DNA of 64,000 nt from Acanthosepion lycidas (lineage: Eukaryota > Mollusca > Cephalopoda > Sepiida > Sepiidae), in assembly GCA_963932145.1 (NCBI GenBank), contig OZ010587.1:114898910-114962909 (forward strand), in the 5' to 3' direction. Shown here piece after piece: positions 23,933 through 35,381 of the stretch (its first letter is position 1; each line of letters starts with the position of its first letter). The position numbers and the translations under genes were made by a program. Below the pieces are notes generated by a model. That model saw only the letters and a list, made by a program, of their open reading frames with translations, searched no databases and was not told the origin of the DNA.

Positions 23933-26900
23933 ATGGCTCTCTGGTTAGCTACTTTAAATGTGCGGGCCCTGAGGTCCGAGTCTCGCAGGGCGAGGCTCTC
24001 TCGTGACCTTCAGCGCCTCGGGGTGAATGTTTGTTGTGTGCAGGAGACCCGTTTTTCTTCTCATGACCGTGAGGATATACTGTCTAAGGGGTTCGCCCTT
24101 TATTCAGCATGTTTTGATGGTCGTTCGAGGGGTGTCTCTTGGCTAGTGAGCAGGTCTTTGAAGGCTGCATGTACCCTTGTCTTCGCAGATCCGGCGGGCA
24201 GGCTCTGTGTGCTGGATGCTACCATAAAGGATAAGGCTTTACGTCTCATTGGGGTTTATGCGCCCAATAACCAATGCTGTGCGGCCTGCTTTGTTTCGGC
24301 AGATCGAGCCGTTTTTGATGACTTCTCGTCGGGTAGTTTTAGTGGGGGATTGGAATGCCGTCCTTGACCCCGATATAGATCGTATAGGGCAAAAACCGGG
24401 TACTAACAATCCTGATGTGAAGGCATTTCGGGACTTTATCGGCGGGTTTGATCTTGTCGATAAGTTTCGGAATGAGCACCCTCGGGAGGTAGCATGGACT
24501 TGGACAAATAGTGGCAACTCGGCTCCTGGCACGCTTGCGAGCTACCTGGACCGAGTCTTAGTTAAGAGCGTCGATGTAGGTCTCTTAGGGTGTCCAAGTT
24601 TCCACTACATAGTTTATACGGATCATAGGCTTGTCCGGGTCCGTGTAAACTTAGATAAGCCTAAGGTTAGAATGGCTGGTTACTGGAAATTTAACTGTTC
24701 ATTATTTGGTGAGCAGGATTTCCGGGACCTGCTACTAATGATTCAGAGGGAATTGACGGGGGCGGTTGTGGGAAACGCCTGGTGGGACAATTTAAAATCA
24801 AAAATTAGAACGTTTGCTGCCGATTTTAGTCGTCGACTCAATCTAGATAGATTAGCGGCGCAAACGGCTTTAGAAGATAAAGTTGATCGGGCCGTGAAAT
24901 CCCGTGTTAGTGGGAACATAGCCTTAGCTAAGGCAGAGTTGGCCTCCTTGCTTATCAAGAAGGATCAAGCTCTGGTAGTCAGGGCTAGGCTAAAAAGAAT
25001 GTCTTCTGAGGCGACGAACATGGCCGCTGAACTGCGTGCAGAGGAGTTTCGGAACGCGTCTAGGCGACATATAGCGAGCGTCACATTGCCGGATAACTTT
25101 CGCTCTTTAACGATGTTAAATACTGACTTAAAGATTTTGGCGAAGATCTTAGCCAACCGTTTGCAGCTTGTCCTGTCTCGTCTGATTGGCCCCGAACATA
25201 CTTGTGCTGTGAAGGGCAGGACTATTCAGGATAACCTTCATATGGTACGCTTGATCTTAGAACAAGTCGACAGTGAAGCCGCGCTGATTAATTTAGATCA
25301 GTCCAAGGCCTTCGATAGGGTTGACCATCGCTTTCTGGAGGCTGTCCTTTCGGCGGCCGGTTTCGGAGCCGACTTTCGCTCCTGGATCCGACTTTTGTAT
25401 GCGGCCCCCGGTGCGCTGGTGGAAGTGAATGGGGTAAGATCGAAGCCTTTCGTATTGTCTCGCTCCATTCGTCAAGGTTGTCCGTTCTCGCCTTTGCTTT
25501 ACGTTCTTGCGTTGGAACCATTCCTTCGCAAGTTAAAGGCGAATCCGGTCCTGCGCGGAATTTCCCTGCCTGGGGCTTCCACCTCAGCCAGGTATTCTGC
25601 CTATGCTGACGACGTTTCGGTTCTTGTGTCGAGCAGAGCCGAGATTGACGAAGATCAGTGGGTATGAGATGGTGACAGGGGCCAAGATCAACCGCGATAA
25701 GTCTGTTGGCTTGCGTTTGGGTGCGTGGAAGGGAGTTTCTCTGGCCGGACCTTTCCTCTGGACGGATGGGCCGATCAAGATTCTCGGCGTCTGGTTCGGT
25801 CCTGATCTCCAGTTGGAAATGAATTGGTCGGATGTACAAGGGAAGGCCGAGGTCGCGGTTAATCTGTGGTCTCGGAGGGGACTTTCCCTGAAGGGAAGGG
25901 CGGAAGTATGTGTTTCTCACATATATCCAATTCTCCTGTACCGACTCTCTGTGCTTCCACTCCCGTATGCCAAACTAATTTTATTAGTTCGGACCTTGTT
26001 CTCGTTCTTGTGGAGAGACAAGGCCGCTATGGTATCTCTCGAGATCTGTTGCCTTCATCCCTCGGAGGGCGGTCTGGGTATGCCTAGCATTGAGATTCGT
26101 CAATATATGCTTCGCATCACCTTTCTAGACCGAATGTGTCGCGGGTCGAATGAGGAGGGTACCTTTTGGAAAGAAGACGTCCAGAAACATTTCCCGTCCC
26201 TGAGAAGTGTGCACTCGTGCGAAGAAGAGGCCGGCCGTACACCACGAGCCGAGTGCTCCTTCTATCGTGAATGTCGTCGCGCTCTGAAGCTCCTCTTGCG
26301 GGCTTCGGATGGCCTCTCCAACGCCCAGGCGTTGTCTCGCAAGGAATTGTATCAAGTGTTAGTTAGGGGGGGGGTACAAGATGATCTAATTGGCGAGCTC
26401 GGTCTTACGAAGCAGGAGGCTCGCTCGATATGGCCTTGGGCGCGTGGGTTGAAATGCCTCAATAACGATGAGGCATCACTCACCTGGCTGGTGATTCGTG
26501 AAGCCCTCTGGGTCGACAAGAGACTTTGTTCAGCAGGCTTGGAGAAATATCCAAACTGTCGTCGCTGTACTGGGGAAGTCGAGACCATTGGTCAGGCCTT
26601 TTTTCAGTGCAAGGCGGTAGTGCCGTTGTGCAAGTTTGTTGAAGGCCTCATGGTCCGCATGTTGCAGGGAAAGTTTTTTGTCCTTGAAGCTAGCTCTGTT
26701 TGTAGCAATGTGGTGCCGCAATTGACGAAGGCTGAACACTATGTGTTCTGTTGCTTACTAGGGGTTATGAGAGTCGTGATTTGGACGACGCGTCAGAAGG
26801 GATTCTATGAGGGCGAGGAGTTCACTTCTTCCCAACTGATCTTGTACTTTAAGCATCAGCTTAAAGTCAAGATTAGGACGGAAAGGCGGCGGCTCACCTC

Positions 26901-26961
26901 ATCTGAATTCAGCAAAAGGTGGGTGAATCTTGCGCGTTTTGTGCCGTGTAAAAGGGGCTGA
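23933..26961 (+). pseudogene. LINE ORF2 (APE endonuclease / reverse transcriptase), Tx1 clade
   Basis: The endonuclease starts at ATG 23933 (TLNVRAL, VQETRF, VYAPN, then VGDWNAVLD and YTDHRLV). A frameshift lies near 24265. RT motifs run from about 25090: FRSLTMLNTDLKILAK, DQSKAFDRVDH, RQGCPFSPLLYVLALEP, YADDVSVLV. A second frameshift falls near 25655, just after the catalytic YADD. The thumb region follows (GAKINRDKS, ILGVWFGPDLQLE, SLKGRAE), then a C-terminal Cys cluster (CRRCTGEVE...FFQC). The stretch between the linker (RHIASVTLPD) and the first RT block is far shorter than in related Tx1 proteins, so an in-frame deletion of roughly 100-150 codons is likely. It encodes the enzyme for target-primed reverse transcription; this copy is dead. 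Confidence 0.88.
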
Positions 26962-27767
26962 CTTGGAGTGGCATTTTGATGTCGGTTAGGCATCAGGATA
27001 TTGTTTTCCTGTGTTGAACATGGGCAACCTTTCCCGAGATTAGTTTAGTGTAGGTCTGTTTTATGTTTGATTTTTAGTATTTTTTTTTTTCTTTTCTGTA
27101 AACTTAGCTAGGGTGTGTTTGCTCATTGGCCCCTTTTATTTCTGTCCCACCTTTTTTTACTTTAGTTTAATTCCCCATCCCCTTCCTCGTTAAGGTGGTC
27201 AGTGATTTCAGTTCTCTGGTGGATGCGGGGCGCCTTTCGTTTCGCGTGTGTTTTTTTTTTTTTTTTCGCATTTGTTGTTGTGTATGAATGTGTGTGTGCC
27301 TGTGTGAATGCCTTGGTGGAATGAGTGTTACCTTTATTTTTCATAAGCCCCGCGTCGATTTTCCCCAGGTTAACTGATATTTCTGCCACATATAAGGTTT
27401 GTGGGGGGTTTTATTACTAAACACTCTTTTTGTTTAGTTTCTTGTAAATATATTATGTCATATTGTATATACTCATTGGGGATCTTTTAAAAATATTGTT
27501 ATTTTTATGCCCTTACCCCCACAGACAATGTTTGTACATAAAGGGGACTAGTTAGGATTTTCATTGAGACAAAGAGGTATTTTGGTGGATGTAGTAAGAA
27601 AGATATGGTTAAATGTGTTGTTTTGGTGATAGGAATATTGTTTAGTATGATAGGGTCAATGGTTGTAGCTAGCTAAGTTTTACTTTAAGACAAGTGATGA
27701 CCGTCCTTTTCCCCAGCCCCCTTTTTGGCCTTGTGCCACATTTGTTGTAATTACACTCAACAGCAAT
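26962..27767 (+). other. LINE 3' UTR
   Basis: T/G-rich, with poly-T runs and a short TG tract. It ends ...TTACACTCAACAGCAAT at the junction with the LTR. No gene. Confidence 0.7.
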
Positions 27768-28354
27768 AGTATCGAACGCCCACAGAGAACTTTGCAAAAT
27801 ACTCCACGTCACTAAGAATCACGATTTTGCCGCGCAAAAAAGATACATCTTCGCTGACTCATACCCGATCAAAAAACTTACCTGACTCTGTGAACAATAA
27901 TTCTCAACATTGCTTATCTAAAGTGAATCATATTCACTACCTATTAAGTAAACACGAACGAACGAACGATTTTAGAAAGACATTACATTACAGTTAAAGG
28001 TAGATAACTTTTAAAGAAAACTCTTTCTAAAAAAGACACAAATTACAAATATCAACACAAACAAAAAAGACTTTAAACGAATGAACAATTACAAAAAAAA
28101 GACATTCAGAAATATAAAAACCTCATAAACATTTCGCCAACATAACATATATACCAATTATCTCGTTGTATATATCTTTGAATTGTATATAAATGTTGTA
28201 TTGATTTCTAATTGAATATGTCTCGTTTTTGTTCAATTGTATTTTGAATTTCGTTTATTTATTTGTTTGGGACGCAGAAAGAAACGCAACCTACTCAAAA
28301 TCCTTCTGATTCTCTCTAACATAAATAACAAACTCTGCGCGTCCCCAACAATAT

Positions 28355-29690
28355 CACACAGTGAAAAAATGATTACAAAGCATTAATCCTAAAATGCAAT
28401 GAAGGGGTGGAAAACAACACAACTGGACTGGCATAGAATGAAAAAGCAAAAAAGTCTTTGATAATGGCTTCTGAAAGCCGAATGTACTTAAATATTGGAC
28501 AATTTATATTTCAATTAAATATGTACTAGAAAGCAGGAAAATGATTGGAAATATAGAAAAGAAATCGATAAAAAACTTAAAGAACTCTCGTTGACTCTTC
28601 AAACAAACTTTTACAAACGCACACGCACAGACACACACACACACATTGATATATATACACACACACACACATAAATGAACGTCAGGCTCAAAATAAAATA
28701 AATTTACAAATTAGCGGACGTAGTTAAAATGTTTCGTGAAAAGTAAATGAAATTAAAAAAACATTCCCCCCAGGAATCCGATAAATAAACTTTGTAATAG
28801 GTCGTAGTCAATTAAAAAATATTAGCCGTCTACCCCAAACATGATAAGTCGGTTCCTTTTTCTTAAAATCATTAACGAAGCGGCTAGTGATCACGACTCA
28901 CTGAAAGCTAAAACTAGTTGACAACTTACTCAACAACCACCCAACCCCACCCTGTAAACTGTGGGAAATGACATTTAAAATGTATGACATTTTTCTATAT
29001 ATCAGAAACATGTTCATTTCTACAAATATAAATATTTTATGCTTTGGTGCCATGAGAAGACGCAACAATAGAAAATTTATGCCCACATCTTTGCATGTCA
29101 AATCTTTATAAAAATACAAATAAAATTTAGCTTTTAAAAAATGTTACAACAATTATTGGACGTTCATGTCCTCGGTTACTTGTGAGTATAATTAGTTAGT
29201 AATTAATTACCAATGCTACATCGAATGTTACTAGAATTTCACTTATGTTCCTTATTTAGACAAAAGTTCAAAACAACTTTCTTTTTGTATGGATATTTAA
29301 AATCGAAAGCTTAGTCTGAATTATAATAATGTTAAATGATGATTTTTTTATGGCAGTATCGAATCAAGTGATTTGTAAAAAAAAATATACTGTTTTTTTT
29401 TTGCTTTAGTTTTTTCTCCTGTTATCAAGTTTGGCTTACATCATAAAAATCCAGATTTAATAATAATATTCAATACAAAATGAAAAATTCAAGCATTATT
29501 TTATTACGCAATTATTCCTTCTTCTTTTTTTTTTTTCTTTTTTTTCTACACGTAGTCCGTTCTCCCGTTTTACCATAATTTCCATAGAAATTGAAATCGA
29601 ATCTGCCCAACTTCTGTGACTATGATCCAAAATAAACTAAACTTAATAATTATTATCTACACATCGCCAACATTAGGGTTAAGGAAAATT
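28355..29690. other. AT-rich non-coding DNA right of the LTR element
   Basis: Contains a CA/TA microsatellite (about 28618-28673) and poly-T runs. No gene recognised. Confidence 0.5.
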
Positions 29691-29696
29691 TCCAGT

Positions 29697-29790
29697 CACG
29701 TGATAGATCATGTGACTTCTACTGCTATAAAACTTTTACCAATCGCGTTTTAAACACAAATTCGTCTGTCGTTCTCTTCACTCAGGTACG
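29697..29790 (+). promoter_or_regulatory. Candidate Pol II promoter and short first exon upstream of VWA5A-like copy B
   Basis: An E-box CACGTG (29697-29702), a TATAAAA box (29726-29732) and, about 25-30 bp further, a pyrimidine-rich stretch ending CACTCAG/GTACGT at 29785/29786, a strong splice donor. This is the layout of a short untranslated first exon. The next same-strand acceptor attached to a real coding exon is at 35354-35355. It lies outside the duplicated unit, so copy A would need its own promoter left of the window. Transcript evidence is absent; this is inference from motif spacing. Confidence 0.4.
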
Positions 29791-30776
29791 TTGATATCTT
29801 TCATTTGTTTCATTTTCATTTTGCATAAACAAAAAAAAAAAAAGAAAAAAAAGGTGCGTTTACTAATTAACATTTGATTTCAGGCTCAGCATTTTAGTTT
29901 TACTTTTAAATGTAAATATATTGGTTTCTTTGTATCTATTTGTTACAAAAGAAAAAAATGTTTTCTTTCTCAAAAAACTGGATTAACTAGGCGTGGTCAA
30001 CCTAAAAGTCTCCACTAGTGAAATATACCGTACGTGTTTGTTTTTAAAAGGATATAATTCGTCTTTATTTTTTATTTTTTATTTATTTATTTATTTATTA
30101 TATATATACGGAAGATTTTATCTCCTAAAGGTCCCTACTTTACAAGTATGTGAAAAAAATAATCGTGTTGTTACTGTTGTTTATGTGAAAATTATTATTG
30201 CACATGACAGGCACCCATTAAAGGCCGATACGAAAGTGATTCGAATAGTCTTCAGTCGATCGATTCAAAAATAGATCTGAACAGATGTAAATACATTATT
30301 TCACAAGGCTAAAAAAAAAGTAAAGATAATAATAATAATAATAATAATATTTTGATTTTTTTTTTTTTTTTTTTTCATTTCACATTTTTATTATTTCTAA
30401 TATTGAGATTTCAATGTACTGACAGTTTAAAAATGTTTACTGTGTAAAAAAAAAACTAAAAAGGTAAACCGTAACAGCGAACAAGACCTGCAGATGCGAA
30501 GTGAGTTCGATCCTTACAAGTTAACATTTAAGACTTAAGTTGAGCTGTCTGAAAAACATTCTTGCAATTAATTTTCAAAATGAATCTGAAAACTTCATTT
30601 TTCAATTTTCATATATTTTTTTTTTGGGGGGGGGGGGGTTGTAATTTGTTTTTACCATTTGTTTATAAAAAAACAATTCTGATTTATATGCGGGAAATTT
30701 TTCCTAATTCCAGAAAATAAGTAGAAGCGAGAAAAAAAAGTTTATTTTTAAAATTACAACGGAATGCTTTAAAAAA
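29791..30776. other. AT-rich DNA, candidate intron of VWA5A-like copy B
   Basis: Poly-A/T tracts, TTTA and AAT repeats, a tRNA-like B-box (GTGAGTTCGATCC at 30501-30513) that may be a SINE scrap, and a T-run joined to a 13-base G-run at 30616-30638. No gene. Confidence 0.45.
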
Positions 30777-33700
30777 TTATTTTCGAAATGGATCAGATAC
30801 ACAGGAAAATCTTTCAAATTTTAACTCCTTCCACCCCAACGTCGTTTTATTATGTGACTTCTTGTGTTTAGTAATTTACTAAGCGAAGATTAATTGTGAC
30901 GCAATGCCAAAAGTAAGGAGAACCTAGTGAGGATCGAACTGACTACTCGTCCTGCTGGTGTTTAAGATTATTTTATTATGGAAATCTTTGATTTTTCAAA
31001 AATAAGTGTCCATCGAATTTTTAAAATCTAACCTCATCTTCTTTAACTGTTATCAGATCACCATTACATTTCGGCCGATCTATTCTCTGGCCATAAAGTG
31101 AAGAATAAAGTGAATAATATACGTTTGTATGAGATTTTTGTGGCAATCCTTAACGTCTTTACCAACTGAGCGGTGACGAGTATTCACCATTAGATTTTTT
31201 TTATTTTCCATTTCATCCTCTCTCACGTGCATACGAGAAAAAGAAAAGAGGATGGTTAGTGGGCAATCATACAAAAAATGGCAAACATTTATCATGGGTG
31301 AGGGTATCATGTCGTTTCTCCAAATAATTCATCTAATTTTGAAAGAGATAGTTACAATATTTCGGTGTACACTTCTTCTTCACTCGAATGTGAGTAAAAC
31401 TCAAATCAAAAATAGAAAACACATATAAAAAACGCCAACTAAATAACGCCACATTTCCCGATATGCTCATGAAGTCCCTCGTAAAAAAAAAAAATTATCT
31501 ATCAGTTCAAATCTTTTCCTTCCTTCCTATCTACAGTTAACTATATTTTTCTGTTTACATCTATCACCCAGTTTGCGTCAGTGATTTTCTTTTTCTTTTT
31601 TTTTTTCTTTTTCTTTATGTTATATATGCCAACATTTAACCACATGTTTCTTTTGGGGCAGATTGACTTTTACAACAATCTCTCTTCTTTCTGCAATTTA
31701 TTCAATTCTGTTTTATACTGAGTCCTTCATAATTAAATGCAATCGATGTTATTTTGGCAATTTTTAATTTTTTTGTTTTTTGTTTTTACCTTTGGAGGAG
31801 AAACAATTTTTTGATGAGGGGAAGTTAAGTGGCATCCTTTTGCTATTAATCGCCGCTCAAACATTCAATTGCCCTTTCTAGAATTCTTTGATTCTTCTCA
31901 GCATCCTTCCTTGGGGAAAGTAAGGATACTATTATTGTTGATATTTTACAAGATAACCTATTTTCTGTTCAACCCAGAATTTATGTCGGCCATTTGCTAA
32001 TTATTTTTCTTTTTGAGGTGTTTTATGGATCTTGGCCAATTCATGCCGTAAGTCATTCAAGTTACGTTTATGAATTAGGCTAAATGTAGTGTAGACATTG
32101 ACACCATTGCTTTCTTTGAGTAATAACTGGTTGAATCATTGTATGAGTCATACGTGTTGATTTCTTCTATGCAAATTACTAGGCCCCCATCGGCTTATGT
32201 TGACAATGTGAATAAAGCACAACACACAGAACTGTTGACTGCTGTGGCAAGTTACCTTATTACTCCTGGATCCATTAATAATGGTTTGTATCTAGCAATA
32301 TTACTAGAGAAATTCAGTCATCATTGGAAATATATGAGGTACAGAGCAAAAGTAATAGCTTCTATTTATTTTCCTGGAAACAACAACAGCCACGGGAAAT
32401 GTAATCACACCGTTGGATAGAACACGTTTTCCGCAATTGGAAATGCATTTTCTGTATGCATGCTGCGCACATAAAATCTGCACCTGTAGATGCGGCACAC
32501 ATATCACTGTCACCAAGACATTATTAACCGCTTGACAGTGCTCACATCCACCATCTGGTCTCCGTAAGCATTCTATAAGCACCGATGAATGTCCATAGGG
32601 AGACTTTCTTTCGCATGGTAAAATTAAATGATATACTTCTGCTTCACGTGCACTTTCATGTCAGACTCCATTTTGCCAGATTGTCGCAGAGTTGCTATTT
32701 ATAATAAGGCAAAAATAATTATGAACTACTGGCGGGAAATGTCAGTATCTACTGCCACAGCACCAACATCTGCCTTTAAAATAATAAAATTTGGGAGTGT
32801 TACTTTCGTTGTGGCACTCCTTTCTTGCAATAAATCTTTGAGATCAACATTATTTTTTTAATTAAACTTTTCGATGAAGACGAATTTTCGGTAATTTGAT
32901 TTATTTGGTATTTAACCTCAAGTAAGAATTTTTAAGCAAGTTTTATTGGAATATTTCGGTAGGAATGTCGCTTGTTTGCCTCCGCATCGAAATATTAATA
33001 TGAAGTCAAATAAATACCTGCATTTTATCGCTGCACTAAAAAAATAACACAATATTTACACTATTTATAGTCGGAATATTGTCTTCATCTTTGTTGTTTT
33101 AATCACAACGTTTGAACCGTTGAGCCCTCCGACCTTCCTCAGGTTTATATTGATTTCGATAATCTACAGGAAATTCCGAACTGAACCATTTATTTAATCT
33201 ACAGAGTTAGCCTGTTCTTGTAGCACTGCTCATGTCTAGGGATATCTTTCCCAGTTGTTATTTTTTATTTAGTACCGTTCAGTTATTGCTCGCCTGTATC
33301 CACTGAGTGCAAGGACACACTGCCCGATCCATTCATGACATAAATGCTACAGCAATCATTCACTTTCACTCAATGTCATTAAAAGAGGGTAACAAGTTTT
33401 TTTCTTCAACATAATCTTACATTGATAACAAATAAAAGCCCAAATTTTAAGATTTAACTTTCAATATGGCCATCGACGTGTTAGACGCAATGAGGGTTAG
33501 GGTTGATACATTGACCAAGAACATCCTCAGATGCCAAAGTGAGTCTCCTAAATTTATTTTGCGGCCTCCATGACCTGTAATATAGAAGGAACTCTGACCT
33601 GACAGCACTCTTGTTTACCATTGTATCATATCTATGATGACACTTTTGAAGTAAAACATACGGTAGATAGCGCAAAGAAAAGTGAGTTCATGCCTTTCAT

Positions 33701-33786
33701 GTCAATGGTCAAAACCATCTCTATGGTTTACAACGAATGATCAGAAAAAGAAAAAAATATTCTGTGGGCTGAAATTACTTATTGAC

Positions 33787-34005
33787 CGAAGAGGTCGGAG
33801 AAGAATGACCAGATTGGTTCAAGGTGATAGAAATGCAATAATAGCTCAAATAACTACTATTTATAACGCTGATATACAGAAAATATCTTTGAATGCAAAG
33901 CACATCCAACCTTGATGCAGATGGGCTACAGCAATAGAATACAACTGTTATTAAGACAAGAACAACGGACTACATTTCATTAAAGATTGGACAACAGAAG
34001 ATTAA
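33787..34005 (+). pseudogene. Tc1-like transposase relic, copy B
   Basis: Duplicate of the relic at 3022-3240, nearly identical (one Ala-to-Gly change in the QADRN/QGDRN motif). It is dead: stops interrupt it and the catalytic region is missing. Confidence 0.6.
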
Positions 34006-35381
34006 ACAAAAATCGTTTCTTATTGTCTACGTCCATTCGTAGCTATCTCAGTCTATTTCTATCGATCTATCTATCTATCTATTTAAGAGCCTATGTTATA
34101 AAATTATAAAATGATAACACAAGTTAATTCCATAGTCTATCGCTTGAAATTCAGGTCCAAACAAAACTAAGTGTTTCTCTTTATATGAGTTTACTCCTGA
34201 CATAAAAATGGCGGCTTATTTTGTTAAGTGCTTACTATTAATAGCAAGTTTTCACACGTGAATCTTTAAATTTTTCATATATCATTGCTGTTCTTTCATA
34301 AAGTGGGTCTTTTTCCACACCCTCCCCCACGGCTTTGTAAAAATATTCTTTCTCTATATTAGAATTATGCCGCTTGTATAAGGGCAGATTAAAACGATTG
34401 TTAATAGAAAAAATATATTTAAAATAAGGTTGTTATGGGCGTGTTCATTGTGCATATACCTTTTGTATTATTAATTATTCAAGGCAACAACAAAACTCCA
34501 AATATGAATCAACAAGTATATATTGAAATAACATACAAGAACAAAATATACAATAATTTCTATTCAATGTATAGATTAAGAAAAGGAAGTTACTTCCATT
34601 TTACCGTATTTTGATTTGTAATTGATTGTTCGAAAGAAAGTTCTCTTGAGTGAGAAATGTTCAGGAATCAATGTTAGAACAAATCTGCTGTTAGAATAGA
34701 TAACACAAGAATACAATTGATCAGAAAGTGTGTTGTGTTAGAGAAATCAACAGAGTTCTGGTTGATTGAACTTGGCTGAGTCACAGAGAGATATGTATAT
34801 ATTCATTACAAAATTCTCTGTGTGTGCGTTTGAAATGTTGTGAGTAAAGTCATAGGTTTGTGTTGACAGGCGAAATTTAGAGGACTCTACTGGCGGCTTG
34901 TGAAAAAGCTACAGCTAGGCACCCGGCGAAAACTCTGGAAAAGTTGATTTTGCACTAAAATATGTGATTGGTTAAAATTTAAACAAATCTCTAAATTTGT
35001 ACTAATGAAACAAGTAAGCAAGTTCAAAACCGAAAAATGTGTGCGTGGAAAAACATAGCAATCGCTATAGGGTTATTTTTTTGACTGAAGAGGTAGACGA
35101 ATTGAAAATAGCTTGACAAGATGAAAATAAGAAAGTTTCAGTTCGAAATTTCATCGTATAAACGTAAGAAGCAATTTTAACTTTCACCAAAAGTTGTTTC
35201 GACTAATATCCTGATCCTTTCTCAAATGTATTTATCCAGCCAGTAAGTGTTCCAGATCTAAGTGTAAAGAAAAAATGTGAACAAGGAAATATGATTTTTT
35301 TTTATTACATTTTTTTTATTTATTAAATATTTATATTTATTTTCTCTTTTGACAGCTTCGAAATCTGAAGAAAAACCGAAA

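Larger units (their letters stand above)
21249..27767 (+). mobile_element. Tx1-clade (L1 group) LINE inserted in the LTR
   Basis: A 6.5-kb non-LTR retrotransposon with a T-rich 5' UTR of about 480 bp, two open reading frames and an 800-bp 3' UTR, in the same orientation as the host LTR. ORF2 has an APE-type endonuclease and a reverse transcriptase of the Tx1/L1 type (LNTDLKILAKILANRL, DQSKAFDRVDH, AYADDV). ORF1 has a CCHC knuckle. The 5' end looks complete. Junctions with the LTR are sharp, with a small target deletion rather than a duplication. It contains frameshifts and an apparent internal deletion, so it is inactive, and it is younger than the LTR element it interrupts. The 3' end is not a plain poly-A. 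Confidence 0.9.
15871..28350 (+). mobile_element. CsRn1-like Ty3/gypsy (Metaviridae) LTR retrotransposon, fossil, split by a LINE
   Basis: Two LTRs beginning TGTAGACTC and ending CCCCAACA, flanked by the 4-bp duplication ATAT (15867-15870 and 28351-28354). Without the LINE lodged in its 3' LTR the element is about 6.0 kb. Order: 5' LTR, leader with tRNA-Trp-type primer-binding sequence, gag region, pol region (protease, reverse transcriptase, RNase H, integrase), purine tract, 3' LTR. The Gag CHCC-type finger (CWYH...FG...C...PC) is diagnostic of the CsRn1/Kabuki group. The coding part is broken in roughly half a dozen places, so it is a fossil. The LTRs agree at about 97-98% by eye, which makes it fairly young. 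No envelope region was seen. Confidence 0.93.
21038..28350 (+). repeat. 3' LTR of the CsRn1-like element, interrupted by a LINE
   Basis: The LTR is present as 21038-21248 and 27768-28350. The LINE between them replaced about 21 bp of LTR (the counterpart of 16083-16103 in the 5' LTR) instead of duplicating a target site. The last bases GTCCCCAACA are followed by the target duplication ATAT. Confidence 0.93.
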
